64,000 nucleotides of DNA from Nocardia fusca NBRC 14340 (GCF_001618425.1 NZ_BDCU01000027.1:62001-126000), one strand, 5' to 3'; numbered from the stretch's first letter, positions 42,501 to 51,583 are shown. The notes: generated from the sequence alone by a model not told the origin. Numbers and translations are program-made.

Positions 42501-42833
42501 GTTCTCCACCCGGGTCCCGCTACCGCGCAGCTTCGGCCGCTCGAATTCCGGTTGCCGGGTGAGCCGGAGTCGCCGGCCGCCCAGTGTGGCCTCGAGCATC
42601 ACCTCCGGGCGGATATGCGCGGGCGCGTGATCGGAGTGCAGCCGTTTGTCCCCCCGCGCCCCCGGCACCCGCCCGTACAGCGCGTAGGCGATGGCGTCGA
42701 GGACGGTGGTCTTCCCGGCGCCGGTCTGCCCGTGCAGCAGGAACAGTCCGTCCGCGCCCAGTTCGTCGAAATCGACGGACGCCGTCTCGGCGAAGGGGCC
42801 GAAGGCCGTCATCTCCAGCCGGTGCAGTCTCAT
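39546..42833 (-). CDS. sbcC: Exonuclease subunit SbcC (SMC-like ATPase)
   Basis: A 1095-residue ATPase of the SbcCD (Rad50-like) nuclease, which opens hairpins and processes double-strand ends. Walker A is GQTGAGKT (residues 35-42); then come coiled-coil arms, interrupted by the zinc hook C578-A-V-C581 at the middle; then the second arm and, in the C-terminal lobe, the signature LSGGETF (about 998-1004) and Walker B ILDTLFIDEGFGSLD. An acidic insert near residues 360-440 is unusually rich in Ser/Glu/Asp. The ATG overlaps the sbcD stop by four bases, so both subunits are translated together. Confidence 0.95.
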   Translation of the reverse strand: MRLHRLEMTAFGPFAETASVDFDELGADGLFLLHGQTGAGKTTVLDAIAYALYGRVPGARGDKRLHSDHAPAHIRPEVMLEATLGGRRLRLTRQPEFERPKLRGSGTRVENAKATLTWLDGQGTNLSRINEIGDEIVRLLGMSADQFFQVVLLPQGDFAKFLRAENEDRERLLEKLFDTGRFGSAEQWLTAQRKSSGEQIGAQQRNVEDLITRVAVTAGIDRTERIDILDAVEWSQDLLAGARGEVEKAQHELDERRAESARADERAERERRAAEQRRRLELARQQLEQYAADARARAADRGELDRARRAEPVAAALAEAEAAVRAARSREDESAAAAEHLARLAAEPDSADIPGIRLVLCPSAGRTGDRVEELSSEDVAPEGFPASAADEFALFDVDPGGSAESSSSAGADEPDRMDDRAGYDEDLGLDTAIRGWSALLGKLGEIRADAVTADTLRGELAELHAEAAELGERSATLTERRARLPEILAGAQARAREADEAKATLPGLRTELRRLQEAATAAVELARARTTLDRARVDLDTVRARHLEAREHVLDLRERRLAGMAAELAGRLVDGQACAVCGSAEHPRPARQAAGAVSKEDEAAAVAAERTAEAARERAQSVLAEVEREIEALLARGGEADRVQLAAALREATEKCGDAEELAESAEACAAELTRLRSDENELHDALRDTETRAGAVAARIESAQTRLAEIDEKLRTAAGRDRTIGRRRERLHALIAAAGNRRDTYAAVRAAWERVATCVLRVERLAGSAGLVPPTSAVGTAPDSVAGGSGDVGRDSGAGSEEMLATLRIYAPLVGAATRTPQRQDALSAALAAAEEIRAAARAVLDEPEIRAAAATAPGDPEALEAAVRTARIALDEAVAAHSAAVHRVTRLETLCGQLWAAVDLVAPAQRAHQELAELVEVVAGRGANNRRMSLRSYVLAARLEEVAVAGSARLRRMSGGRYEFVHTDRAGTHGRRGGLGLDIRDDYTGAVRPARTLSGGETFMASLALALGLADTVASEAGGIILDTLFIDEGFGSLDADTLDAVMGVLDELRDGGRVVGLVSHVDEMRQRIPSRLHVVRGRNGSRLHATIA

Positions 42834-44026
42834 GCGGTGAGTTCCGTATCGGCCGCCGGGGACGCGCCGATATCATCGCGGACCACCTCCGTCTCCCGGA
42901 CGGCCGCCGCCATGGCTCGGGTCAGCCAGTCCATTTCGGAGGTGTTCGGCTCGCCGCGCACATCGGTGAGGAAGGTGCGGGCGATCTCGGTGTCGTCGCG
43001 GCCGCGTACCCGCTCCCGGTACCGCAGGGCCGGGTCGCCCTGGGGTCGTTCCCATTCCACGTGCACCGCGTACGGGAAACGCTCGCGTAGTCGGCGCATG
43101 GCGTCCACCGGCCGGGCATAGTCGGTGAGCGAAACCGAGACGTAGTGCTGTTCGGCCGTTTCCCACGCGGGGTCGGCCAACAGGTCCTCCAGTGTTCCGG
43201 TGAGGTGGCTCAGCCCGCGAACCTGCGGTAATTCCAGACCTCGCACCCGAGCCGGACCGGTCTCACCGAGGTCGGCCAGCCACGCCTGTTTGCGGTGGGT
43301 GCTCTCCCCGAACGAATACGGCAGCGGCGACCCCGAATAGCGCACCGCCTCGGCGAGGGTCTGCGGCGAATGCAGATGCCCGAGCGCGACATAGTCGAAC
43401 CCCGGCTCGGTGAACATCCCCAGCGGCACCGTCTCGACTCCGCCCACCGAGATCGACCGCTCCGAGCCCGTCGCCGCGCCACCCACCACGAAGGCGTGCG
43501 CCAGCAGTACCGTCCGGGTGCCCGGCCGCTGTGCGATATCCACCCGGATCCGTTCCAGCACGGCCGCGAGCACCTCGGCATGCGACCGCGCCTGCGGTAC
43601 GCCGAGCTCGCCCCGGCATATCTCCGGTTCCAGGTAGGGAATGCCGTAGAAGGCGACCGCACCGTACTCGTCGGACAGCAGCACCGGTCGTGCCGAATCG
43701 GCCACCGTGGTGCGCAGATACAGCCCGCCGGCCGCCGCGAAACTCGCGCCCGCCCCGAGCCGCGTCGGCGAATCGTGGTTACCGGAGGTGGCCACGATGC
43801 GCGCTCCGGCCGCGCGGATGGCTTCGAACCCCCTGTTGCAGACCGCGATCGCGTCCGCACTGGGGATGGAGCGATCGTAGACGTCGCCGGGGAGCACGAC
43901 GGTGTCCACCTCTTCGGCGGCGACGAGCTCGGCGATCGCTTCGAGTACCCGCGACTGGTCGGCCAGCAGGTCCACGCCGTGAAAGGTGCGACCGATATGC
44001 CAGTCCGACGTATGCAGGATTCGCAT
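42830..44026 (-). CDS. sbcD: Exonuclease subunit SbcD (metallophosphoesterase)
   Basis: A 398-residue nuclease subunit, Mre11-like. The five phosphoesterase motifs are in order: D8-W-H10 (HTSDWHIG), GDVYDRS, SGNHDSP, LLAHAFV and GHLHSPQ. A C-terminal capping and SbcC-binding region follows. The frame is open for another 80 codons upstream but the ATG used here gives the canonical MRILHTSDWHIG start. It is the first gene of sbcDC. Confidence 0.95.
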   Translation of the reverse strand: MRILHTSDWHIGRTFHGVDLLADQSRVLEAIAELVAAEEVDTVVLPGDVYDRSIPSADAIAVCNRGFEAIRAAGARIVATSGNHDSPTRLGAGASFAAAGGLYLRTTVADSARPVLLSDEYGAVAFYGIPYLEPEICRGELGVPQARSHAEVLAAVLERIRVDIAQRPGTRTVLLAHAFVVGGAATGSERSISVGGVETVPLGMFTEPGFDYVALGHLHSPQTLAEAVRYSGSPLPYSFGESTHRKQAWLADLGETGPARVRGLELPQVRGLSHLTGTLEDLLADPAWETAEQHYVSVSLTDYARPVDAMRRLRERFPYAVHVEWERPQGDPALRYRERVRGRDDTEIARTFLTDVRGEPNTSEMDWLTRAMAAAVRETEVVRDDIGASPAADTELTA

Positions 44027-44298
44027 GACGGCGAATTTAGGGCACCGCACCGACAGCTTCAATGCCGGTACCGATACCCGGGACGCCACACCGGCAACAC
44101 GCCGAGACCCGTACCGCCCCTGGCGCGGCGGACCCGTGACCACCACGGACAGTGTCTCCATTGCGCCATCGTGTTGCGCGCCACCCATATCCCTTGACGG
44201 TATGAATACCACCGCCGACCACCGTTTCCGCACAATCGCGAAGCCGGTCTCGCCGTGCCGTAACACGGTCGACCCTTCCGGACGATAGTGTTCATCAC

Positions 44299-45261
44299 GT
44301 GGCTGCTTCCCAACGAGTGAATTCCCGGGTGCCCGCGCCGCAACGTTCGTTATTGCCGACGGTGCCGGGTGTCCCGGCCTATGCCGCGGTTCTCATCGCT
44401 GCGGCCTGCACCTTCCTGGGTTTCCTCATCGATGCCCTCGGCGACGTCACGGACCTCACCGGCACCTTCAGCGCGTTCTACATCCTCGGATGTCTGGCGG
44501 CGGTGGCGGCGGTGCGGTTCCGCGGCCTGTTCACCACGATGGTGTTACCGCCGCTATTGCTATTCGTCGCCGTGCCGATCGCCTATCGCCAGCTCACCGG
44601 GACCAGCACCGCCTCCCTCAAGGACATCCTGCTGAACCTGGCGATCCCGCTGGTGCACCGTTTCCCGCCGATGATGCTGGCCACCGTCCTGGTGCTGATC
44701 ATCGCCGGAATCCGGATCGCGCAATTCCGCTCGGAGAACGCGGCCGGCGAGACCGCCGCCGCCCGGCGCGGCACGAGCTGGGGCCGTAACGAACGGCGCG
44801 CGGCCCGCGGCGACGCCAAGGAACGGGCGGAGAACCGGCCCCGCCGCGAGACCGCGAAGCGGCCGAGCCGCGGACAGGCGAAGCGTCCCGTGGGCGAAGG
44901 CAAGACGGCCCGCGGGAGCAAGCCCTCGCGCGCCGAAACCCTGGCGGCACGGTCCAAGGTCAGGACCAAGGCGAAAGCGCGGCCGAAACGACCCGAGAAC
45001 CCCGAACCCGATTACACCCACGAATCGTTCGACGAACCCCCACGCCGCGGCGGCCAGGGCCGTCCGCCTGCCGAACCGGCCGCGCGGGGCGCCGCGCCTC
45101 GCACCCGCGAGATGCGTCAGCACCGGCCCGCCCGCCCGGCGGCTCCGGTACCGGACGAGCCGGTGCGCGCGAACGCCCGCCGCGGCGAACCGGCCCGGGC
45201 ACCGCAAACCGCCCGGGTCCGCGAACCGATTCCGGAACGGCGGCGACCCGAACGCCGCTGA
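44299..45261 (+). CDS. DUF6542 membrane protein with basic tail
   Basis: A 320-residue protein. The first 140 residues contain four membrane helices (starting VPAYAAVLIAAACTFLGFLI and ending MMLATVLVLIIAGIRI). The remaining 170 residues form a cytoplasmic tail that is strongly basic and low-complexity (Arg, Ala, Lys, Pro). It is a family found between ispH and ychF in mycobacteria (Rv1111c from memory); function unknown. GTG start; a TAGTGT hexamer at 44286-44291 is seven bases upstream, so the message is probably leaderless. It converges with ispH. Confidence 0.82.
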   Translation: MAASQRVNSRVPAPQRSLLPTVPGVPAYAAVLIAAACTFLGFLIDALGDVTDLTGTFSAFYILGCLAAVAAVRFRGLFTTMVLPPLLLFVAVPIAYRQLTGTSTASLKDILLNLAIPLVHRFPPMMLATVLVLIIAGIRIAQFRSENAAGETAAARRGTSWGRNERRAARGDAKERAENRPRRETAKRPSRGQAKRPVGEGKTARGSKPSRAETLAARSKVRTKAKARPKRPENPEPDYTHESFDEPPRRGGQGRPPAEPAARGAAPRTREMRQHRPARPAAPVPDEPVRANARRGEPARAPQTARVREPIPERRRPERR

Positions 45262-45292
45262 GCGCGGGCCGTCGCCGGAGGGCGAGCGCGGG

Positions 45293-46300
45293 TCAGCGCC
45301 GAGCGGCCCGCAATTCCCGCGGCAGCGCGAACACAAGGGTCTCGTTCGCCGTGGTCACCGGCTGGACCTCGCCGAACCCGTGTTCGGCGAGCATGTCCAG
45401 CACCCCGCGCACCAGGATCTCGGGGACCGACGCGCCGGAGGTGATCCCGACCGTGGTCACCCCTTCGAGCCAGGCCGGGTCCACCTCGCGCGCGTAGTCC
45501 ACCAGATACGACGCGCGGGCGCCGGCGCCGAGAGCCACCTCCACCAGGCGCACCGAGTTCGACGAGTTGCGCGAGCCCACGACGATCACCAGATCGCATT
45601 CCGGGGCCATCGCCTTCACCGCGACCTGCCGGTTCTGGGTGGCGTAACAGATATCGTCACTGGGCGGATCCTGCAGCGCCGGGAACTTCTCCCGCAGCCG
45701 CGACACCGTCTCCATGGTCTCGTCCACGCTCAGCGTGGTCTGCGACAGCCAGATCACCTTGGACTCGTCGCGCACGGTCACGTTCTCGACCGCGTCCGGA
45801 CCGTCGACCAGTTGTACGTGCTCGGGGGCCTCACCGGCGGTTCCCTCGACCTCCTCGTGGCCCTCGTGGCCGATCAGCAGGATGTCGTAGTCGTCCCGGG
45901 CGAAGCGTTTGGCCTCCTGATGGACCTTGGTCACCAGCGGACAGGTCGCGTCGATGGTGCGCAGGTTGCGCTCGGCGGCGGTCGCGTGCACCGCGGGCGA
46001 GACACCGTGCGCAGAGAACACCACCAGCTCCCCCTCGGGAACTTCGTCGGTGGTGTCGACGAAGATCACGCCGCGTTCGCGCAGCGTTTCCACCACATGG
46101 CGGTTGTGCACGATCTCCTTGCGGACATAAATCGGCGCGCCGTGCTTTTCCAGCGCCTTCTCCACGGTTTCGACGGCACGGTCCACACCCGCGCAGTATC
46201 CGCGCGGTTCGGCGAGCAGCACTCGTTTTCCTTCGGGGGCGGCGGTCGCGGCGCCGGCCGAGCGAGCGATTCCGACATTCAACGGTATTGCCGAGGACAT
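45293..46300 (-). CDS. ispH: 4-hydroxy-3-methylbut-2-enyl diphosphate reductase (IspH/LytB)
   Basis: A 335-residue iron-sulfur enzyme for the last step of the methylerythritol phosphate pathway: HMBPP to IPP and DMAPP. The three cluster Cys are C36 (EPRGYCAGVDRA), C120 (IDATCPLVTKVH) and C218 (DDICYATQNRQ). The substrate-binding motif GHEGHEEVEGT and the SSNS segment (GSRNSSNSVRLVEVA) are intact. About 20 extra residues at the N-terminus precede the family start. A longer frame from 46375 is possible but shows no homology. Confidence 0.96.
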   Translation of the reverse strand: MSSAIPLNVGIARSAGAATAAPEGKRVLLAEPRGYCAGVDRAVETVEKALEKHGAPIYVRKEIVHNRHVVETLRERGVIFVDTTDEVPEGELVVFSAHGVSPAVHATAAERNLRTIDATCPLVTKVHQEAKRFARDDYDILLIGHEGHEEVEGTAGEAPEHVQLVDGPDAVENVTVRDESKVIWLSQTTLSVDETMETVSRLREKFPALQDPPSDDICYATQNRQVAVKAMAPECDLVIVVGSRNSSNSVRLVEVALGAGARASYLVDYAREVDPAWLEGVTTVGITSGASVPEILVRGVLDMLAEHGFGEVQPVTTANETLVFALPRELRAARR

Positions 46301-46617
46301 GCCCCACAGAATACGTGCGTACCTCCGTGACCGCTGCGGCCGTGCACCCCGCCGCCCGCGCCGCGCCCCGACCACCTGTTCGGCCCGTTCACCCCGCTCA
46401 CCGGCGGCCCTCGACGCCCACGCGCCACCGGGTCACCGGCGCCACCACGTCCGGCAGAGGTGTGCAGGTTCACCCGACGATCCCTACCGGCGCGGATACG
46501 AATTTCCGCGCTGCGCCCGCGGAAGCGCCCGCCGGGAAACCCGCTGATCCCGCCGCGGCTTGCCGGGTAGGCTGACCCTCTTTTGCGGACCCCGCTATAT
46601 CGGGCAGGCTGTTAACC
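46301..46617. other. Gene-free intergenic region between ispH and lipid-droplet protein gene
   Basis: A 317-bp divergent promoter region. No frame has protein-like features. For the rightward gene, CTGACC (46572-46577) and TATATC (46596-46601) are possible -35 and -10 elements with an 18-bp spacer. The leftward promoter for ispH was not located with confidence. Confidence 0.5.
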
Positions 46618-47355
46618 ATGTTTCGACCACCGTTCCTGGCCCGCGTCGCCGCCGGAGCCGCCGTCTATGTCCTCGAGGAGACGCGACGGCTGCCCTCGAC
46701 AGCGGCGAAACTACCGCTCACCGCGGTAAGCCAATTACTGCAGACGGGGATGCACTTCCAGCAGTTCGTCACCAGTCTCGCGATCAAGGGCGATTCGGTT
46801 TTCGACCGGATCATCAACCGCCCCGAGGAACAGCCCGAATGGGCCACCTTCGACGAGGACGACGACCCGCCGGTGCGCGAACCGGGTGCCACCCCGCGCC
46901 GACGCAACAGCGGTTTCGACCGCTTCGACGCCGATCCGGCCGAGGTGGAACTGGCCCTACAGGAGACGTTGGACGGCCTGCGCGCGATCCAGAACGGCAA
47001 TCCGGTGCACGCGGCACACACCTTCGACGCCGAGGCCACCTTCGACGCCGCCGCCGGTGACGCGGCCGACGATATCGCGGTGGTCGGCGCGTCCGCTGTC
47101 GACGGGCCCGAATCCGCCGCCACGGCCGATCCCGAGCCCGTCGCCGAACCCGAGCCGGCGGCCGAACCCGCACTCCCCGAGGTCGGCGCCCGCTACGACT
47201 ACCCGAACATGACCCTCGCCCAGCTGCGCGGACGCCTGCGCACGCTCACGGTCACCGATCTGGTCGCCCTGCTCGACTACGAACAGCGCACCCTCGATCG
47301 CGCCGCGTTCGTGACCATGCTGACCAACCGGATCGCCACCGTGCGAGCCCAGTGA
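46618..47355 (+). CDS. Lipid droplet-associated protein
   Basis: A 245-residue protein of the family found upstream of xseA in mycobacteria and rhodococci (Rv1109c from memory), related to proteins on triacylglycerol droplets. The N-terminal 60 residues form an amphipathic helical segment (ARVAAGAAVYVLEETRRLP, then LTAVSQLLQTGMHFQQFV) that could lie on a lipid surface. The middle is acidic and disordered, with repeated Pro/Ala/Glu. The C-terminal 50 residues (YDYPNMTLAQLRGRLRTL and onward) are conserved helices. It overlaps xseA by GTGA. Confidence 0.82.
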   Translation: MFRPPFLARVAAGAAVYVLEETRRLPSTAAKLPLTAVSQLLQTGMHFQQFVTSLAIKGDSVFDRIINRPEEQPEWATFDEDDDPPVREPGATPRRRNSGFDRFDADPAEVELALQETLDGLRAIQNGNPVHAAHTFDAEATFDAAAGDAADDIAVVGASAVDGPESAATADPEPVAEPEPAAEPALPEVGARYDYPNMTLAQLRGRLRTLTVTDLVALLDYEQRTLDRAAFVTMLTNRIATVRAQ

Positions 47356-48689
47356 CCGAGGCCGATCCCGCGCCCACGGTCGGCCGGAGCGGTTCCGGCC
47401 GGCCCGGGCAGGCACCCGCCCCCGCCAATTCCGCCGAGCAGCCGTGGCCGGTGCGTTCGGTGTCGATGAAGGTCGCCCAGTGGATCGACCGGCTCGGCAG
47501 TATCTGGGTGGAAGGCCAGCTGACCCAGATCAACCTGCGGCCCGGCACCCGCACCGCCTTCTTGGTGCTGCGCGATCCGGCCGCCGATATGTCGCTGTCG
47601 GTGACCTGCGACCCGGCCCTGTTGCGCGCCTCCCCCGTCCCGCTGCAGGAGGGCAGCCGGGTGGTGGTCTACGGCAAGCTCTCCTTCTTCCCCGGCCGCG
47701 GCACCCTGTCGCTGCGGATCTCCGAGATCCGCCCGGTCGGTGTCGGCGAACTGCTGGCACGGATCGAACGGTTGAAAGCCCTGCTGGATGCCGAGGGCCT
47801 GTTCGATCCGCGGCTCAAACGCCCGGTCCCCTTCCTGCCCGGCACCATCGGGCTGATCACCGGCCGCGGCAGCGCCGCCGAACACGATGTGCTGAGCGTG
47901 GCGCGGGATCGCTGGCCCGCGGTGCGGTTCGAGGTCCATAACACCGCTGTGCAGGGTCCGTCCGCGGTCCCGCAGATCCTCGACGCGCTGGCGGCGCTGG
48001 ATCGTGACCCGGCGGTCGAGGTGATCGTGCTCGCCCGTGGCGGCGGCAGCGTCGAGGATCTGCTGCCCTTCTCCGACGAGACCCTGTGCCGGGCCATCGT
48101 CGCCGCGACCACTCCCATCGTCAGCGCTATCGGTCACGAACCCGATTCCCCGGTCTCCGACCTGGTCGCGGATCTGCGCGCGGCCACCCCGACCGACGCG
48201 GCCAAACGTATCGTGCCCGATGCCGCCGCGGAGACCGCGCTCGTCCGGGAACTGCGCGCGCGGTCCGCGGCGGCACTGCGCGGCTGGGTCGAACGGGAGT
48301 CGGCGGCACTGCGGCAACTGAGGTCACGCCCGGTGCTGGCCGATCCGCTGCGCGATCTCGGCCACCGGCACGACGAGATCGAACGCCTGCGCACCGCGAC
48401 CCGTCGCTGCGCCGAGAGCCTGGTCCGCGCCGAATCGGTGACCACCGACCATCTGCGGCGTCAGCTGACTGCGGTCGGTCCGGCCGCCACCCTGGCCCGT
48501 GGCTACGCTGTCGTGCAGCGGGTGACCGGACCCGAACGCCATGTGGTGCGCGCGATCGACGATTCGCCCGCGGGCAGCCGGCTGCGTATCCGGGTCGGTG
48601 ACGGCGCGATCTCCGCCGCCGTCCTCGGCACCGAGCGGCTCGGCGAACGCGGCTCCCCCACCCGCTCCGACGACTCCGAGAGGACCTGA
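47352..48689 (+). CDS. xseA: Exodeoxyribonuclease VII large subunit
   Basis: A 445-residue catalytic subunit that degrades single-stranded DNA. An N-terminal OB-fold (WIDRLGSIWVEGQLTQINLR, then FLVLRDPAADMSLSVTCDP) precedes the catalytic core with IGLITGRGSAAEHDVL and the conserved VIVLARGGGSVEDLLPFSDE and SAIGHEPDSPVSDLVAD. A helical C-terminal region binds the small subunits. The GTG start overlaps the previous stop codon by three bases, so it is translated together with the lipid-droplet protein; xseB follows 2 bp later. Confidence 0.95.
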   Translation: MTEADPAPTVGRSGSGRPGQAPAPANSAEQPWPVRSVSMKVAQWIDRLGSIWVEGQLTQINLRPGTRTAFLVLRDPAADMSLSVTCDPALLRASPVPLQEGSRVVVYGKLSFFPGRGTLSLRISEIRPVGVGELLARIERLKALLDAEGLFDPRLKRPVPFLPGTIGLITGRGSAAEHDVLSVARDRWPAVRFEVHNTAVQGPSAVPQILDALAALDRDPAVEVIVLARGGGSVEDLLPFSDETLCRAIVAATTPIVSAIGHEPDSPVSDLVADLRAATPTDAAKRIVPDAAAETALVRELRARSAAALRGWVERESAALRQLRSRPVLADPLRDLGHRHDEIERLRTATRRCAESLVRAESVTTDHLRRQLTAVGPAATLARGYAVVQRVTGPERHVVRAIDDSPAGSRLRIRVGDGAISAAVLGTERLGERGSPTRSDDSERT

Positions 48690-48691
48690 CC

Positions 48692-48925
48692 GTGTCCGAA
48701 TCCGGCACCGACGACCTGGCCGATATCGCCGGCCTCGGCTACGAACGCGCCCGCGACGAGCTGGCCGGCGTGGTGAAGATGCTGGAGCAGGGCGGTATGG
48801 ACCTCGACGACGCCCTGGCGCTCTGGGAACGCGGCGAGGCGCTCGCCAACCGGTGCGAAGAACATCTGGCCGGGGCGCGGCAGCGGATCGAGAAAGCGCT
48901 GGCCGAATCCGACGACACGGAATGA
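48692..48925 (+). CDS. xseB: Exodeoxyribonuclease VII small subunit
   Basis: A 77-residue helical hairpin that binds several copies to XseA. The family pattern GYERARDELAGVVKMLEQGG with MDLDDALALWERGEALANRC is complete. A GTG start with no clear ribosome site lies 2 bp after xseA, which suggests reinitiation by terminating ribosomes. Confidence 0.95.
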   Translation: MSESGTDDLADIAGLGYERARDELAGVVKMLEQGGMDLDDALALWERGEALANRCEEHLAGARQRIEKALAESDDTE

Positions 48926-48948
48926 CCCGCGCCTACCCCGTCGACCGG

Positions 48949-49533
48949 TTACGTCGCCGGGAGCGGCCGGGCGGCCACCACCGCGGCGGCCAGGGTCTCG
49001 AAGGCCTCGGCATCGCCGGCGCCCCGGATCAGCACCCGGCTGTCCCCGAAATCGGCGACCCACGCGGGTTCGGCGCCGGGCTCCTGGTAAACCACCCATT
49101 TCTGCCCGGCGATATCCCGGGTGCCGGTGGCATACCGGGTGCCCACGATATGTCCGGCCAGGACCTCTTCGGTGGCGTCGCTCTGATCGAGTTCCATATA
49201 GGTGCCCACACCGGTGACATAACCGATGGTGCTGACCGTGCCGCCGCCGCGTTCGGTGATGGTGTCGCGGCTCCCGGAATTGGGCTGCCAGTTCTGTGGG
49301 AGGGCCGGTTCGCGGATCGGGAACGGGAGGTTCTGCGCGTCCGAGCGCAGTGCCGCGGCGGCATCGAAACTCGGTATCGTGCCCTGGGTGGGACCGGTCG
49401 CGGAGAAACTGCACTGACTGGTCAATCCGGCGAACACCACGGCGATCAGCACCAACGGGATCAACGACCAGAAAAGATCCCGGTAGTCGTTCATGATGCG
49501 TGGCTTCTTGTTCGGCACGCTCCCAGTATCCAT
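48949..49533 (-). CDS. DUF4245 membrane-anchored protein
   Basis: A 194-residue actinobacterial protein with one N-terminal membrane helix (FWSLIPLVLIAVVFAGLTS) and an extracytoplasmic beta-rich domain (WQPNSGSRDTITERGGG, YVTGVGTYMELDQS). It neighbours glpX in mycobacteria (Rv1100 from memory); function unknown. The ATG here is the first in-frame one; GTG at 49518 and ATG at 49494 are alternatives. It is convergent with xseB and divergent from glpX. Confidence 0.82.
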   Translation of the reverse strand: MDTGSVPNKKPRIMNDYRDLFWSLIPLVLIAVVFAGLTSQCSFSATGPTQGTIPSFDAAAALRSDAQNLPFPIREPALPQNWQPNSGSRDTITERGGGTVSTIGYVTGVGTYMELDQSDATEEVLAGHIVGTRYATGTRDIAGQKWVVYQEPGAEPAWVADFGDSRVLIRGAGDAEAFETLAAAVVAARPLPAT

Positions 49534-49649
49534 CGTGGTAGCGGCGGGGCCCCGCGCCGCCCCCGGTACTGCCGTACCAGGTGATCACCGGCACGCAATC
49601 CGGCGATGCGACAATTACGGCAAGTTACACAACCTAGGAGGCACCCGCT

Positions 49650-50693
49650 ATGACGGCATCTTCGCCCGCTTCGAGCCGCCGCGAGGCGCCCGATCGCAAC
49701 CTCGCGCTCGAACTCGTCCGCGTCACCGAAGCCGGCGCCATGGCAGCGGGACGCTGGGTGGGCAAGGGCGACAAAGAAGGCGGCGACGGGGCGGCCGTGG
49801 ATGCCATGCGGCAGCTGGTCAGCTCGGTATCCATGAGCGGCATCGTGGTGATCGGCGAGGGCGAGAAGGACGAAGCGCCCATGCTGTACAACGGCGAGAA
49901 CGTGGGCGACGGCACCGGTCCGGAGGTCGATTTCGCGGTCGACCCGATCGACGGCACCACGCTGATGTCGAAGGGGTCGCCCGGCGCCATCTCGGTGCTG
50001 GCGGTCGCCGAGCGCGGCGCCATGTTCGACCCGTCGGCGGTGTTCTACATGCAGAAGATCGCCGTGGGCCCCGACGCCGCCGACGTGATCGATATCTCGG
50101 CGCCCATCGGGGAGAACATCCGCAAGGTCGCCAAGGCCAAGCACGCCTCGGTCTCCGATATCACCGTGTGCATTCTGGACCGTCCCCGCCACAGCGACCT
50201 GATCCAGGAGGTCCGCAGTGCCGGCGCCCGGATCCGCTTGATCTCCGACGGTGACGTGGCCGGCGCCATCGCCGCCGCGCGGCCCGATTCCGGGACCGAC
50301 ATCCTGGTAGGTATCGGCGGCACCCCCGAGGGCATCATCGCGGCCGCCGCGATGCGCTGTATGGGCGGCGCGCTGCAGGGCAAGCTCGCACCCAAGGACG
50401 ACGAGGAACGGCAGAAGGCGCTCGACGCCGGACACGATCTGGATCGGGTCCTCGTCACCGAGGACCTGGTGGCCGGGGACAACGTCTTCTTCTGCGCCAC
50501 CGGCGTCACCGACGGCGATCTGCTGCGCGGGGTCCGCTACTACGGCGGCGGCGCGTCCACCCACTCCATCGTGATGCGGTCGAAATCGGGCACGGTCCGC
50601 ATGATCGACGCCTACCACCGGCTCACAAAACTGCGCGAGTACTCGTCGGTCGATTTCCACGGCGACGAGCACGCCAACCCGCCGCTGCCCTGA
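49650..50693 (+). CDS. glpX: Fructose-1,6-bisphosphatase, class II
   Basis: A 347-residue gluconeogenic enzyme. Metal and substrate motifs: GKGDKEGGDGAAVDAMR, IGEGEKDEAPMLYNGE, and D98-P-I-D101-G-T-T (lithium-sensitive phosphatase motif), then LVGIGGTPEGIIAAAAMRCMGG for the sugar phosphate. It is the main FBPase of mycobacteria and relatives. AGGAGG nine bases before the ATG. A hairpin terminator follows. Confidence 0.96.
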   Translation: MTASSPASSRREAPDRNLALELVRVTEAGAMAAGRWVGKGDKEGGDGAAVDAMRQLVSSVSMSGIVVIGEGEKDEAPMLYNGENVGDGTGPEVDFAVDPIDGTTLMSKGSPGAISVLAVAERGAMFDPSAVFYMQKIAVGPDAADVIDISAPIGENIRKVAKAKHASVSDITVCILDRPRHSDLIQEVRSAGARIRLISDGDVAGAIAAARPDSGTDILVGIGGTPEGIIAAAAMRCMGGALQGKLAPKDDEERQKALDAGHDLDRVLVTEDLVAGDNVFFCATGVTDGDLLRGVRYYGGGASTHSIVMRSKSGTVRMIDAYHRLTKLREYSSVDFHGDEHANPPLP

Positions 50694-50702
50694 CCTGCGT
50701 GT

Positions 50703-50733
50703 GGGCGGTCCGGGGCCCGGCTCCGGACCGCCC
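50703..50733 (+). terminator. Hairpin terminator after glpX
   Basis: A perfect 11-bp stem (GGGCGGTCCGG and complement) with a 9-nt loop begins nine bases after the glpX stop. No T tract follows. Confidence 0.65.
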
Positions 50734-50953
50734 GGATCGCTCCGGCGCGCCCGGACGCACCCGCCGCAGTCAGCAAATTTTCGGCATCCCGGGTGGATCC
50801 CGGCTGTTACGGGTAATATCCGCGTGGCCACCGAACTGGCAGCGTCACGGAAATCCGATCTCGGTAGCCGTCGCGTTGCCGAATCCACAGCCGGAGTGAT
50901 GAACCACCACGACCTGTCCGTCCATCACACCGGCCTGTCGCGAGAGGATGGAC

Positions 50954-51574
50954 ATGCACCACTTCGCTCGACGTTCGGCCGGATTCACCATGGCACTCGC
51001 CGCCGCGGGTCTGCTCGTCGCCGGCTGCGGTGACGACGACAACTCGGTATCGGATACGGTCGGCTCCGTGACCTCGGCGGTGATGCCGGGCGGCAACAAC
51101 ACCGGCGCCCCGCCCGCCTCTCCGGGCGCCGAGGGCTCGCCCACCGAGACGACGGAAGCCGAGGGCTCGCCGACCCCCGACGAGGACCCCAATGCCGACG
51201 CCGGCGAGACCACTGTGCAGACCCCGGACGGCAACGAGGTCACCGTGAAGGGCAGCATCTACCAGAAGTACACCGAGGCCGGCGGCCCTACCGGCACGCT
51301 CGGTATGCCGGAGGGCGAGGAGGAGATCGCCGGGGACGGCGGCCGCTACCAGAACTTCACCGGCGGGACCGTCTTCTTCAGCGAGGAGACCGGCGCCCAT
51401 ATCGTCTGGGGTGATATTCGCGAAGCCTGGGAGGCCAACGGCGGCGCGGACGGCCAACTCGGCTTCCCCACCTCCGACGAGGAAGAGACCCCGGAGGGCA
51501 AGAAGAGCGAGTTCGAGGGCGGCACCATCACCTGGAACTCCTCGGACCGTTCCACCACGGTCACCGAGAACTGA
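50954..51574 (+). CDS. LGFP-repeat lipoprotein
   Basis: A 206-residue lipoprotein. The signal peptide ends in the lipobox LVAGC (Cys about residue 25), followed by a Ser/Thr/Pro/Glu-rich linker. The C-terminal half carries LGFP-type repeats (GTLGMPEGEEE, GQLGFPTSDEEE), which in actinobacteria anchor proteins in the cell wall or bind it. A second in-frame ATG at 50948 is two codons upstream; the chosen one has GAGG six bases before it. Function unknown; likely cell-envelope. Confidence 0.85.
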   Translation: MHHFARRSAGFTMALAAAGLLVAGCGDDDNSVSDTVGSVTSAVMPGGNNTGAPPASPGAEGSPTETTEAEGSPTPDEDPNADAGETTVQTPDGNEVTVKGSIYQKYTEAGGPTGTLGMPEGEEEIAGDGGRYQNFTGGTVFFSEETGAHIVWGDIREAWEANGGADGQLGFPTSDEEETPEGKKSEFEGGTITWNSSDRSTTVTEN

Positions 51575-51583
51575 GAGACAACG

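Noticed and set aside
46288..46575. 95-codon plus-strand frame between ispH and the lipid-droplet gene
   Set aside because: Pro/Ala/Thr-rich random-like sequence, overlaps the ispH start and has no ribosome site.
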